From positions 496,001 to 560,000 of the forward strand of contig JAIUOE010000001.1 of the NCBI GenBank assembly GCA_020161395.1: a stretch of 64,000 nt of DNA. Direction: 5' to 3'. The position numbers were made by a program, and so were the translations under genes. The notes under the pieces were generated by a model that did no database searches, was not told the DNA's origin, and saw only the letters and a program-made list of their open reading frames with translations. How positions within the stretch are numbered: position 1 is the stretch's first letter; each line of letters starts with the position of its first letter. Positions 18,399-27,496 of this stretch are shown here, piece by piece. The stretch is from Bacteroidota bacterium (GTDB taxonomy: Bacteria > Bacteroidota > Ignavibacteria > Ignavibacteriales > Ignavibacteriaceae).

Positions 18399-21131
18399 TC
18401 AATAGTAGAACCCGATAGAGAAGTAGAAAACAACAGGTCCCCAGGATATTGGATTCAGACCTTCTGTTATGTTTTTCACAAAAAGAAAAGTTCTTCCTAT
18501 GGCAAAATCCGCCGGACCAACCGGTGTATCGAAAGACAGTCCGATACCCAGAGCATGCCTTAAATCCCCAAGTTTAATTTTTTCTTCCTCTTCCCAGATG
18601 GATCCTATGTTATAACCTGCACTGACATAGGTGTCAAAAAAGATTTTAAATGGGAGTTTATATCTGTAATCAACTCCAAGTTTGAAGAGTTGCCGTCCCC
18701 TGAACTCATCCTGATACATACCGTAGAAAGACCGTAATCCACCCAGTGAAAACTGCTGCGAAAGGGGTAATGTTTTGTCAGCAAATGCTATTTCTGCGGA
18801 AGTCGAGAGAGTACTTCGTTCCGTTATTCCCAGATAGCCTTCGAACTTTGCTCCAAAGGATGTGTAGCCCGTGGTGGCTTTAATGAAATTAAAAGCTGTT
18901 TCATAGTATCCGTTAAACAATATTCCGTCTGTCGGGTACGGGTATTTATTCTTTGTATCTATCGTAGTCGAGAAGTTGAGGCTGAATACCGGGCTGTCGA
19001 AAACAAGCGGTTCGCTGGCAGTAATGTTTTCGATTCTGTTCAGCTCATATTTGGCTTTACCGATAAAATTTCCAAATCTTCCAACCTGCGTTCCCAGCCA
19101 AAGGGATACGCCGGCAAGAGATTGCCTGTACTCTCCGAACTGTGACCTTGTGTAGAATGAGGATGAACCTGCCGGATCGTCACGATAGGTAAAGATATCT
19201 CTTTGTGAGTAATGGAAACCAAGTTTATATGTCAGGTAGGTATCGAACAAGCGGTTGGCTCTTGATTCGAGTTCCGCAGAAAATTTCCTTGGACTGATGA
19301 AGAATATCAGACCAAGCTCTCCTCCTGTGGAAAAGATATTGGCATCCCGGATATCGATGTTTAATTGGGGAGCATTTTCATTGTCAACTTTAAACCCGAA
19401 ACGGGCAATCTGTGATATCTTTTCATTAACCTGAATTTGAAGGATGTTTTTACCTTCTCTTTTAACGACATTCACAGTAAAATTTTCAAAGAGGTCGGTT
19501 GAATAGAGATTTTCCAACCCTCTTTTCAGTTTTTCCACATTAAGAAAGTCACCCGGTTCGATCGGTATCTCTCTCAGAATAACGGTGGGATTGGTGTTGA
19601 TGTGTCCGTTTAATTCAACTTTAGCAATTCTTCCTCCGTCAAATCGAAGACTTAATTCACCTGTTTCATTGTTAAATTCAGCTCTGACAAGAGAAAACAA
19701 GGCATTCCCCTGATTTCTAAATCTTTTGATTATTTCCTTGATATAAGAAATTGTTTCAAGGGGCGAGAAATGCTTGCCGGCAAAAAGAGTGGAAGATGAG
19801 TCTGACAGCACAGAATCCTGGCCGTCTATCATAATACTGATTTTGGATATTTCAGGATAAAGAAATGGCTCTATTCTAAGGATGTTTTTTCCATCAGCGG
19901 TTCTGAATATGGATGCTTTCGTTTCTTCAAAGCCCGATCTCTTCTCTAAAAAAATGAGTTCCCGATAGATATCAGACAGTTTTGTTTTACCGTTTTTGGT
20001 CGCCCTCGAAATCAAACCCTCTGCATACCTGCATTCAGGATGGGGATATAAATTATCGAAGATTAAATCGTTGTTGGTAAAAGATGTATAGATTACAGAG
20101 TCAATTTTTTGTTGCAGTTGCTCAGCCGCAGTTATACCCGCTGCATATCCTGCTTTTATAAGCGAGTCAAACCCTGAAAAGTCGCCTGAATTTTTATCTC
20201 CTATCTCAGGAGTAACCAAAACATCTGCAAGGCGCAGCTCCTTTTCATTCAGTTTTTTCATGGGAATGCTCAAAAACTGATCAGCCAGTACCAGCGGGTT
20301 TTTAAGCCTGTCTTTAGGATTGAGAGGGCTTGTGGAGTTGACCGCAAGTATCAATCCGTTTGACATTCCTTTGGCAATGGAGACGGGAATATTGGCAACA
20401 AGTCCGCCATCAGCCAGAAGTACTGTATCGTATTCAACCGGGGACAGAAAAAATGAGACACTGGAACTCGCTCTTATGGCTTTCGATATCGATCCTGACT
20501 TTATAACATACGGGCTTCCCGATTCGAGGTCGGTGCAGACCGCTCTAAACTTGTACTCAAGGTCGTCGAAATTGTATCTGACCCCAATGGGTGATTGAAA
20601 CGAGAGGAGGTTCAACTGGTTGAGAAGTTTCTGGCCGTCGTTGATAGAGTTCGGAATAAGGGGAGTAAGACCGTCGAGACGAAGGGAAAACACCGCTTTG
20701 TCCTCGGTAATTTTCTGATCAACAAAAAGATTGTTTCTGTTTTCCCGGTAGTTGAGTGATATGATTGAGTTCCAGTCAATGGTGCCGGCGAGAGAATCAA
20801 GATCATCCACCGAGTAACCGAGAGAATATAAACCTCCGACAATACTTCCTATGCTTGTGGCAACTACGGAGTTGGGATAGATTCCTTTTTCTTCAAGAGC
20901 CTTCAGCACACCAATCTGGGCAATGCCCCGGGCACCACCTCCGCTTAAGACATATGTAATCGGGGGGTAAAGAACAGGCTCCTTGTATTCAATTCCGAAC
21001 GGGTGGGTAACTTTGCGGTAATCCAGTTTAAGCTTAAGTGTGTCACTATACTGTGAGTATAACGACACACTTAAAAGTAAAATAAAAAAGACTGTTTTTA
21101 CCCTCAACGAGGGTATTCGAACGGATTTCAT
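18399..21131 (-). CDS. Patatin-like phospholipase fused to Omp85/BamA-type barrel
   Basis: This is a 910-aa outer-membrane protein. A signal peptide (VFFILLLSVSLYSQ) is followed by a patatin domain: oxyanion loop GGGARG at 64-69, nucleophile S93 in ATSIGS (the usual first Gly of GXSXG is Ala) and the D241 dyad partner in ADGGLVANIP. POTRA-like repeats follow (about 400-590), then a C-terminal 16-strand surface-antigen barrel ending in an aromatic residue (FYFSIGFYY). The architecture matches the type Vd autotransporter/PlpD group, widespread in Bacteroidetes. It may secrete or display its own lipase. yidC lies upstream on the same strand with 28 nt between them, so co-transcription is possible. 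Confidence 0.88.
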   Translation of the reverse strand: MKSVRIPSLRVKTVFFILLLSVSLYSQYSDTLKLKLDYRKVTHPFGIEYKEPVLYPPITYVLSGGGARGIAQIGVLKALEEKGIYPNSVVATSIGSIVGGLYSLGYSVDDLDSLAGTIDWNSIISLNYRENRNNLFVDQKITEDKAVFSLRLDGLTPLIPNSINDGQKLLNQLNLLSFQSPIGVRYNFDDLEYKFRAVCTDLESGSPYVIKSGSISKAIRASSSVSFFLSPVEYDTVLLADGGLVANIPVSIAKGMSNGLILAVNSTSPLNPKDRLKNPLVLADQFLSIPMKKLNEKELRLADVLVTPEIGDKNSGDFSGFDSLIKAGYAAGITAAEQLQQKIDSVIYTSFTNNDLIFDNLYPHPECRYAEGLISRATKNGKTKLSDIYRELIFLEKRSGFEETKASIFRTADGKNILRIEPFLYPEISKISIMIDGQDSVLSDSSSTLFAGKHFSPLETISYIKEIIKRFRNQGNALFSLVRAEFNNETGELSLRFDGGRIAKVELNGHINTNPTVILREIPIEPGDFLNVEKLKRGLENLYSTDLFENFTVNVVKREGKNILQIQVNEKISQIARFGFKVDNENAPQLNIDIRDANIFSTGGELGLIFFISPRKFSAELESRANRLFDTYLTYKLGFHYSQRDIFTYRDDPAGSSSFYTRSQFGEYRQSLAGVSLWLGTQVGRFGNFIGKAKYELNRIENITASEPLVFDSPVFSLNFSTTIDTKNKYPYPTDGILFNGYYETAFNFIKATTGYTSFGAKFEGYLGITERSTLSTSAEIAFADKTLPLSQQFSLGGLRSFYGMYQDEFRGRQLFKLGVDYRYKLPFKIFFDTYVSAGYNIGSIWEEEEKIKLGDLRHALGIGLSFDTPVGPADFAIGRTFLFVKNITEGLNPISWGPVVFYFSIGFYY

Positions 21132-21159
21132 TAAAATGCATCTTTATGCTTGATGACCG

Positions 21160-23022
21160 TTATTTTTTCTTCTTTTTTTGTTGCTGTTGTGACTGGGCGC
21201 TCTTTTCAGCAGCTTCGGTTAATTTTGCCATGAAACCTTTTTTTCTCTTCTCAGCAGGTATGGGAACGAGTTCCTCATCTTTTCCATATTTGTTTATATA
21301 CTGCTGTTGGAGGATGGAGAAAAGGTTAAACATAAAATAATAAAGGTTCAGACCTGACGGAAATGTCATAAACAGGATGGTCAGAACCACGGGCATAATG
21401 TAAACCAGCGCTTTCTGAGAGGGATCTTTCGTGGTCATCTTCTGTTGTATGAATGTTGTCACACCCATAAGAAGAGCCAGTCCGGAAATTTCCTGTACAC
21501 CAAAAATTGGAATTGTAAAGGGAAGGCTAAAAAGAACATCTGGTCGTGAAAGATCGTGTATCCAAAAGATAAATCCTTCTCCCCTCAACTGAATGGCTGT
21601 CTGGAAAGTACCGAAAAGAGCAATGAATATAGGCATCTGGAGAATCATCGGGAGACAGCCACCGGCAGGATTTATGCCATATGTGGAATACAGTGCCATC
21701 GTTTCTTTTTGAACCTTTGTCGGATCGTCCTTGTATTTCTCTTTGATTTCAGCAATCTTTGGTTGAAGCATCTGCATCTTTTTCATCGACTGGAAAGTAT
21801 TCTTTGTCAGAGGATAAAGGATGATTTTTATGATCAACGAGAAAATTATTATTACTATTCCGTAGTTGGGAATAAACGAATAGAGGAATATAAACAAAGG
21901 CAGCAGGAAATATTCTGCTATCGGTCTTACAAGAAATTTGATTCCAAAGAAACTTCCAAACTCAACTATCTCTGTGAGATTGTTTCCGTATCCCTTCAGG
22001 ATATTATAATCTGCAGGACCCACATACAAAAGGAAGTTGTTGAGGGTATCTTTTTCCTTATATTCGAATCTTACTGTGGCATCATAAACTTTCCAGATGT
22101 GGTCGGGTTTCACCGGATAGTTTTTTGCGGACAATTCATAGCCCTGGGTAGCCTCATTTAAGGGAACGATAGTCGAAGTGAAATATTTGTTTTTAACAGA
22201 TATCCATTTTACAATTCCTGATGATTTTTCTTCTTTCCCGCTTTCTGATGAAAATGTAACATGCTCATCACCATAGAAAACAGACGCGTTTGAGTAATTA
22301 AGCTCATCTTTGATGTATTGTTCCACATGGTTGAGACCGTTTCTCCACGATACCTGATACTGATTTCTTGAGATTACTTTGGAAAGATTATTCAGTCTAA
22401 TGGCAAATCCAAGTCCGTAATCGTCACCTTTAATCACATAACGGAATCCAAAACCTGCACCGGTTGAATCCTTCTTTGACGAGAATTCCACAACGAGGGA
22501 ATCTTTTCCCTTGAGAACGATTGAGTCTTTATCGAGATTAACTGAAAAATTGACTGTTCTTGAATCGACCCACTTGCCGGTGTTGTCCATGAACTCAAGA
22601 CTTAATCCACTACCCCTCTCATAATCCATTATCTGAACAGATTTTTGTTTCAGGGATGCATTTGCAGGAAGTGTATCGTTAAACCAGTTTTTGTAATTCT
22701 TGAAGTAAATCTTTTTTAATGTGCCGCCTTTGGAAGAGAACTCCATAATGCCATGATCATTTTCAATGGTTATGGTTCTCGCTGCAACCGAATCGACCGA
22801 GAAATGCAGGGAAGAGGAACTCTCTTTCGTGGCTTTTGCGGTGGAATCCTTTTTGACAACAGCAAGGGAATCCACTTTTAATGCTTTTACAGAGTCAATT
22901 ACCTTAACACTGTCTTTTTTATTTGTTTTGTTGTCTTTTGGTGCTTCCGGAGTACTCCAGTATAACCAAACCATCAATATCAAGCCAATCAAAATAAAGC
23001 CGATTGTTGCTTGTCTATCCAT
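21160..23022 (-). CDS. yidC: Membrane protein insertase YidC
   Basis: YidC inserts and folds inner-membrane proteins with or without SecYEG. The 620-aa product is of the Gram-negative type: an N-terminal membrane anchor (IGFILIGLILMVWLYW), a large periplasmic P1 beta domain (about 60-340), and then the conserved five-helix core with YPLTKNTFQSMKKMQMLQPK and GGCLPMILQMPIFIALF. The C-terminus is rich in Gln and Lys (QQQQKKKKK), which may contact the ribosome. It follows rnpA with a 69-nt gap, too short for a yidD gene, which is absent here. Confidence 0.96.
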   Translation of the reverse strand: MDRQATIGFILIGLILMVWLYWSTPEAPKDNKTNKKDSVKVIDSVKALKVDSLAVVKKDSTAKATKESSSSLHFSVDSVAARTITIENDHGIMEFSSKGGTLKKIYFKNYKNWFNDTLPANASLKQKSVQIMDYERGSGLSLEFMDNTGKWVDSRTVNFSVNLDKDSIVLKGKDSLVVEFSSKKDSTGAGFGFRYVIKGDDYGLGFAIRLNNLSKVISRNQYQVSWRNGLNHVEQYIKDELNYSNASVFYGDEHVTFSSESGKEEKSSGIVKWISVKNKYFTSTIVPLNEATQGYELSAKNYPVKPDHIWKVYDATVRFEYKEKDTLNNFLLYVGPADYNILKGYGNNLTEIVEFGSFFGIKFLVRPIAEYFLLPLFIFLYSFIPNYGIVIIIFSLIIKIILYPLTKNTFQSMKKMQMLQPKIAEIKEKYKDDPTKVQKETMALYSTYGINPAGGCLPMILQMPIFIALFGTFQTAIQLRGEGFIFWIHDLSRPDVLFSLPFTIPIFGVQEISGLALLMGVTTFIQQKMTTKDPSQKALVYIMPVVLTILFMTFPSGLNLYYFMFNLFSILQQQYINKYGKDEELVPIPAEKRKKGFMAKLTEAAEKSAQSQQQQKKKKK

Positions 23023-23091
23023 TAAATTTCCTGATTCTTGTTATTGTGTAAAAAGCAAAGGGTGTTCGGGGGGTAAATGTCCTGATGCGGG

Positions 23092-23508
23092 CTACTGAAG
23101 ACCCGGATTGTTTCTATTAACGCTGTAGCTGATCTTGTTAAGAATTTCAACAATACTGTCTGTAAAATATGCGAGCCTGTATCTTTTGTTTTTATCAAGA
23201 AAAGAGTAGGGAGAGAGCAATATATAAAGTCTTATTCTCTGATCTATCCGACCATTAATTTCAAACTTGTTAAGCCTGTAGGATTCCCTGAGCAATCTTT
23301 TTATCCTGTTTCGGAACCAGGCTTTTCCGGCTTTTTTCGAAACAGCCACAGCGATTTTTATCTGTGGCTTTTCTTCAGATTCAATAACTTTATATATCGC
23401 CCGTACTCTCTTGTCGGAAGATATTAACTTTGTGCCCGATGTGTAGATTTCTTCAAAGGATGTTTTTCCTTTTATTCTTTCTCTTTTATTTAGAGAAAGT
23501 TTACTCAA
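23092..23508 (-). CDS. rnpA: Ribonuclease P protein component
   Basis: RnpA is the protein subunit of RNase P, assisting RNA-catalysed 5' processing of pre-tRNA. The 138-aa product has the RNR motif region [16 protein letters not shown] at about 66-81 and the N-terminal [17 protein letters not shown]. The start is TTG at 23506-23508, overlapping the rpmH stop by two bases, which couples translation of the two genes. Expression is therefore tied to ribosomal protein L34. Confidence 0.95.
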   Translation of the reverse strand: MSKLSLNKRERIKGKTSFEEIYTSGTKLISSDKRVRAIYKVIESEEKPQIKIAVAVSKKAGKAWFRNRIKRLLRESYRLNKFEINGRIDQRIRLYILLSPYSFLDKNKRYRLAYFTDSIVEILNKISYSVNRNNPGLQ

Positions 23509-23657
23509 AATCTTGACTCGTCACTTACTGTAAGTTTGTGTCTTCCTTTTTTGCGGCGGTTAGCCAATACTTTTCTACCACCAACACTGCTCATTCTTTC
23601 TCTAAAGCCGTGTTTGTTTCTTCTCTTTCTGTTGCTTGGCTGGAAAGTTCTTTTCAT
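23505..23657 (-). CDS. rpmH: 50S ribosomal protein L34
   Basis: L34 is a small basic protein of the large ribosomal subunit. Reading the minus strand from the ATG at 23655-23657 gives 50 residues beginning [18 protein letters not shown] and ending TVSDESRF, which is unmistakably L34. AGGAGT lies 6-8 nt upstream. It is the first gene of the rpmH-rnpA(-yidC) operon, divergent from dnaA across the probable origin. Confidence 0.97.
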   Translation of the reverse strand: MKRTFQPSNRKRRNKHGFRERMSSVGGRKVLANRRKKGRHKLTVSDESRF

Positions 23658-24054
23658 TCCAAAAACTCCTTTTCATTAAAGACTGCAAATTTACGACTTT
23701 TTAAAGAATTACACAACTTTTTATTTTATTGAAAAACTCTTTTTTTATAAAAAATCACTTGCTTGATATTATCATAACCTGATAAATTTCCATTGCAAAT
23801 TATTGAAAACAAAATGTGGATAACTTGTTGATAAGTTTTGGGCGTGAAAAAGTTTCACGCAGGTTTCACACCGTTTCACAATTTAAGCACACAGCCAATT
23901 GTTCAAGTGTGTAAGAAGAGTCACCCTAACAAGTTTATTTTATTACACTTACCCGATTTTACACATTGTTGATAACTTGTTAACATTTTAAAAATTTAAT
24001 TAACCAAATTTAGTAACTCACTAAAAAATCAGCACTTATATTTGTGGATAACTT
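23658..24054. other. Probable oriC, left part (rpmH-dnaA intergenic region)
   Basis: About 400 bp of AT-rich, non-coding DNA carries DnaA boxes: perfect TGTGGATAA at 23815-23823 and 24043-24051, and one-mismatch TGTTGATAA at 23826-23834 and 23967-23975. It also holds a perfect hairpin GCGTGAAA-AAG-TTTCACGC (23842-23860) and three GTTTCAC repeats (23852, 23863, 23873). The rpmH/dnaA position is a classical origin site. The last DnaA box overlaps the presumed dnaA promoter, suggesting autoregulation. Confidence 0.75.
24037..24051 (+). promoter_or_regulatory. dnaA -7 element overlapping a DnaA box
   Basis: TATATTTG at 24037-24044 fits the TAnnTTTG consensus and shares its last bases with the perfect DnaA box at 24043-24051. 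The dnaA ATG follows 3 nt later without a Shine-Dalgarno sequence. Binding of DnaA here would block its own transcription. Confidence 0.5.
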
Positions 24055-25464
24055 ATGCTAAATTCTCAAACTTCTGCACACAGCACCCCCCGGGATGCAG
24101 ATTCTGTATGGAGAGAATGTCTTGATCAGATAAAACCCCTTGTTCCGGCAATGACCTTTAATACCTGGTTCCTGCCGATCAAGCCAATCGCCTTAAAAGG
24201 TGATTCTTTAACTATACAATTACCCAATAATTTTTTCTACGACTGGATAGCCGAACGCTACAACTCTCACATTAACAAAAGTGTGAAGGATGTGCTGGGA
24301 GAGAACGGGTTGATTGATTATGTTATTGTAAACGAAGAGACCAAAGAACCCTTTATGCACACTCAGCAACCGGCGCAAAGAATCATGGTTGACCCCTCCT
24401 CACTTGTTCAGGAAGAGGATGACGAGTATTTTGAGTCGAATATTAACAACAAATATACTTTTGATAACTTCATCAAAGGTGAATCGAACCAGCTCGCCCG
24501 GGCTGCTGCATATGCAATTGGTGAAAACCCGGGTGGCACATCCTTTAATCCACTTTTTATTTATGGCGGTGTGGGTCTTGGTAAAACACACCTGATTCAC
24601 GCCATTGGCAATGCTGTCATGCAAAAAGACAGATCGAAGAGAGTACACTATATTTCCGCTGACCGTTTCACGGTGAAATTTGTTGAAGCAATACAGGAAA
24701 ACAAGAAACAGCAGTTTACAGGACAGTTTCAAAAACTTGATGTTTTAATAATCGACGATATTCAGTTCCTTGCCGGTAAGGAAAAAACCCTCGATGAGTT
24801 TTTCCTTATTTTTAATACTCTTCACCAGTCAGGAAAACAAATTGTACTTACGAGCGACAGACCCCCCAAAGATCTGATCGGAATAAACGACAGACTTATC
24901 TCAAGATTTAACTGGGGACTGACCACCGATGTTCAGCCGCCTGATTTTGAAACAAGACTTGCGATTCTTAATAAAAAAGCTGACAGCTATAATATCCGGC
25001 TTACAGGCGATATGCTTGATTACATTGCCACTCACATTACATCGAATATTCGTGAACTCGAAGGTGTGCTGCTGAAACTGCTGGCAAAAATCTCCTTCGG
25101 ATATTCAGATATCAATTTTGATCTGGTTAAAAAAGTTGTGAGAGAAATTTCCACCACAAAAAAGGTAAACATCGGAATTGATGTAATTACCAAAGTGGTT
25201 TGCGAACATCTTAAAGTTGATGAAAAGAAAATAAGGGATAAAACAAGAAAACAGGAGATAGTTGAAGCCCGTCAAATTGCGATGTACCTGTCGAAAATGA
25301 TGACTAATTCAACCTTGAAAATGATTGGCCTTCACTTCGGAGGAAGGGACCACTCAACGGTGATTCATGCTGTTACTGAAATAGAAAACCAGGTGAACAC
25401 CAGCGCCCGCTCTAAAGAGATGATTGAAGAAATTAAAAACAAGATTGAGTTGCTGTGTTCATAA
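24055..25464 (+). CDS. dnaA: Chromosomal replication initiator DnaA
   Basis: DnaA is the AAA+ initiator that binds DnaA boxes and opens oriC. The 469-aa product has domain I (VWRECLDQIKPLVPAMTFNTW), a short linker, Walker A GGVGLGKTH, Walker B LIIDDIQFLAGKEKT and the C-terminal DNA-binding signature FGGRDHSTVIHA. DnaA boxes occur on both flanks. dnaN does not follow; a terminator hairpin and then a phosphate-transport pair come next. This separation of dnaA from dnaN is unlike Gram-positive origins but is common in this part of the tree. Confidence 0.98.
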   Translation: MLNSQTSAHSTPRDADSVWRECLDQIKPLVPAMTFNTWFLPIKPIALKGDSLTIQLPNNFFYDWIAERYNSHINKSVKDVLGENGLIDYVIVNEETKEPFMHTQQPAQRIMVDPSSLVQEEDDEYFESNINNKYTFDNFIKGESNQLARAAAYAIGENPGGTSFNPLFIYGGVGLGKTHLIHAIGNAVMQKDRSKRVHYISADRFTVKFVEAIQENKKQQFTGQFQKLDVLIIDDIQFLAGKEKTLDEFFLIFNTLHQSGKQIVLTSDRPPKDLIGINDRLISRFNWGLTTDVQPPDFETRLAILNKKADSYNIRLTGDMLDYIATHITSNIRELEGVLLKLLAKISFGYSDINFDLVKKVVREISTTKKVNIGIDVITKVVCEHLKVDEKKIRDKTRKQEIVEARQIAMYLSKMMTNSTLKMIGLHFGGRDHSTVIHAVTEIENQVNTSARSKEMIEEIKNKIELLCS

Positions 25465-25784
25465 CTTGTTATTTAAGTGTTGATAAGCATGATTTATCTT
25501 GTTAATAAGTCATGCTTGTCAACACAGTGTTGGCAACCTTTTTTTATCAAATCTTTTATCCACCCGGAATCACCTTTAACTTGCTTTCCAACTTCTTTTT
25601 TTTCAACATGTTAACACAGATATCAACATATCAACACGACTATATATACATAATAGATTTAAAATAAAGTAATATTTATATATTTATCCGGGGTGTTAAT
25701 TGAAGGGCAGAAAAGTATTTTATCGATTCGATTGTAAAAATATCACATTTTTACATCTATAATTTTTAATTTTCCGGAAAGAAT
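25465..25784. other. dnaA downstream region, possible right part of oriC
   Basis: About 320 bp without a gene. DnaA-box-like sequences are TGTTGATAA (25478-25486) and TTATCCACC (25556-25564). An inverted repeat AAGCATGA / TCATGCTT spans 25485-25517. After the terminator at 25516-25545 come repeats of ATATCAACA and a strongly A/T run around 25640-25690 that could serve as a DNA unwinding element. Confidence 0.5.
25516..25545 (+). terminator. dnaA terminator
   Basis: The 9-bp stem TTGTCAACA / TGTTGGCAA (one wobble) with loop CAG is followed by CC and seven T. Confidence 0.75.
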
Positions 25785-26411
25785 ATGTTTAAGAAGTTTT
25801 TACCAAAAGAAGAATTATATTTTTCCAATTTCATTTCCATGATAGACATCGTTGCCGACATGGGAAAAATATCTGCCAACTTCTTCTCTTCTGAAGAGTA
25901 TGACACTGATATGTTTACTCAATTGAAACCATTGGAAAAACAGTGTGATGAAATTGCTACAAAAACCATTAAAAAGCTTGATGAAACATTTATAACTCCA
26001 TTCGATCGCGAAGATATTTTTGCTCTCGTGAAGAAAATAGAGGATATAAGCGAAATTCTCCTTTCTGTAACAATTCGGGTAAATACCTATAATGTTAAGA
26101 AAAAAGTAGCAGGAGCCGGTGAGATCGCAGATATTATCTATAAGCAGGTACTGCTGTTGCAACAGGTATTGAACAAACTTGAAAAAAATGAGCATGATCA
26201 CTCGCAGTTGGAAGAGATAAGGAGTCTTGAATCGGAGGCTGATAAAATATACAGAGATTCGCTGAAGGCGATGTTTTATGACGAAAATGCAAATGCAAAT
26301 GCGATAGAAATAATAAAGAGCAAAGCAGTACTCGATCAACTGGAAAAAGCTGCGGATAAATGTCAGGCATGCGTAAATGTAATCAGATCCATACTGATCA
26401 AGAATTCATAA
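25785..26411 (+). CDS. DUF47 / PhoU-like phosphate transport accessory protein
   Basis: This is a 208-aa all-helical cytoplasmic protein of the DUF47 family (YkaA, PhoU-like). MFKKFLPKEELYFSNFISM at the N-terminus is typical, as is the pattern of paired charged helices such as FDREDIFALVKKIEDISEI and IIKSKAVLDQLEKAADKCQ. Members are usually encoded beside Pit phosphate transporters and are thought to regulate them. The Pit gene follows 31 nt downstream, so they form an operon. Confidence 0.9.
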   Translation: MFKKFLPKEELYFSNFISMIDIVADMGKISANFFSSEEYDTDMFTQLKPLEKQCDEIATKTIKKLDETFITPFDREDIFALVKKIEDISEILLSVTIRVNTYNVKKKVAGAGEIADIIYKQVLLLQQVLNKLEKNEHDHSQLEEIRSLESEADKIYRDSLKAMFYDENANANAIEIIKSKAVLDQLEKAADKCQACVNVIRSILIKNS

Positions 26412-26442
26412 TAACTTTAATCTGTTTATAAGGAAAAGATTT

Positions 26443-27435
26443 GTGGATATCCCTTTTTCACTGATATTTATAGTTTTTTTGGCTTTGGCATTTGATTTCA
26501 TAAACGGATTTCATGATGCCGCCAATTCCATAGCAACAGTGGTTTCCACCAGAGTTCTCTCCCCCAGATATGCTGTTATGTGGGCAGCTTTCTTTAATTT
26601 TATTGCATTTCTCATCCTCGGACTACATGTTGCAAACACCATAGGCAAAGGAATTATAGAGCATGATGTTGTAGATCTCACCGTCATCGGAAGTGGTCTG
26701 ACAGCGGCAATCATCTGGAATCTGCTTACATGGTGGCTGGGAATTCCCTCAAGTTCATCACATACCATGATCGGCGGACTGGTCGGGGCTGCAATTGTCA
26801 AAGGAGGATTTGCTGCCATCTTTGGATCCGAAGTACTGAAAATCATAGTTTTTATTTTTGTGGCACCCATGATTGGAATTTTCACAGCCTATTTCTTTTC
26901 TCTCCTGGTCCTGTATCTTTGCAGAAACATTTCACCGAGAAAAGTGGATAAACTTTTCAGAAAACTGCAGTTGCTTTCATCAGCGGCATACAGTCTTGGT
27001 CATGGTTCTAACGACGCACAGAAGATGATGGGTGTTATTTTTATGGCACTTGTAACAACTGGATATCTGGGGTCCAAAGATGAAATACCTCTCTGGGTTG
27101 TTTTGGCATGCCACGCAGCAATTGCCCTGGGAACCTTGTCCGGTGGTTGGAGAATTGTAAAAACCATGGGACAAAAAATAACAAAATTAAGACCCTTTGA
27201 AGGCTTTACTGCAGAAACTGCAGGTGCTATGACCCTGTTTGGCACGGCACTGTTTGGTATTCCTGTCAGTACCACACACACTATTACAGGAAGTATCATC
27301 GGTTCAGGAATAACGAAAAGACTAAGTGCCGTAAAATGGCAGGTTACTTACGAGTTGCTTTGGGCGTGGGTTCTGACCATCCCTGTAACCGCATTATTTG
27401 CAATGATCATTTATCTGGTATTCAGAATGTTTTAA
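26443..27435 (+). CDS. pit: Inorganic phosphate transporter, Pit family
   Basis: This is a low-affinity, cation-coupled phosphate (metal-phosphate) transporter of the inner membrane. The 330-aa length with about ten hydrophobic segments is typical of the short Pit type. The duplicated signatures NGFHDAANSIATVVSTRVL (N-terminal half) and GHGSNDAQKMMGVI (C-terminal half) are clear, as are the paired SSSHT and VSTTHT loops. The start is GTG at 26443 behind AAGGAAAAG. It is coupled to the DUF47 gene upstream. Confidence 0.93.
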   Translation: MDIPFSLIFIVFLALAFDFINGFHDAANSIATVVSTRVLSPRYAVMWAAFFNFIAFLILGLHVANTIGKGIIEHDVVDLTVIGSGLTAAIIWNLLTWWLGIPSSSSHTMIGGLVGAAIVKGGFAAIFGSEVLKIIVFIFVAPMIGIFTAYFFSLLVLYLCRNISPRKVDKLFRKLQLLSSAAYSLGHGSNDAQKMMGVIFMALVTTGYLGSKDEIPLWVVLACHAAIALGTLSGGWRIVKTMGQKITKLRPFEGFTAETAGAMTLFGTALFGIPVSTTHTITGSIIGSGITKRLSAVKWQVTYELLWAWVLTIPVTALFAMIIYLVFRMF

Positions 27436-27438
27436 ATG

Positions 27439-27481
27439 AAAAAAGGGTCTCACCCGGATTAATTCAGATGAGACCCTTTTT
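27439..27481. terminator. Bidirectional terminator between pit and the SppA fusion
   Basis: AAAAGGGTCTCA and TGAGACCCTTTT pair over 12 bp around a 16-nt loop. The A and T tracts on either side let it work on both strands, for the two convergent genes. Confidence 0.88.
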
Positions 27482-27496
27482 AAGTTAAACTATAAA

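Noticed and set aside
21556-22161. 201-codon plus-strand frame
   Set aside because: It lies wholly antisense to the conserved core of yidC and has no family features.
23023-23091. Possible yidD between rnpA and yidC
   Set aside because: The gap is only 69 bp and shows none of the YidD cysteine motifs.
25815-26339. 174-codon minus-strand frame
   Set aside because: Antisense to the DUF47 gene; composition is that of a reverse reading of helical protein code.
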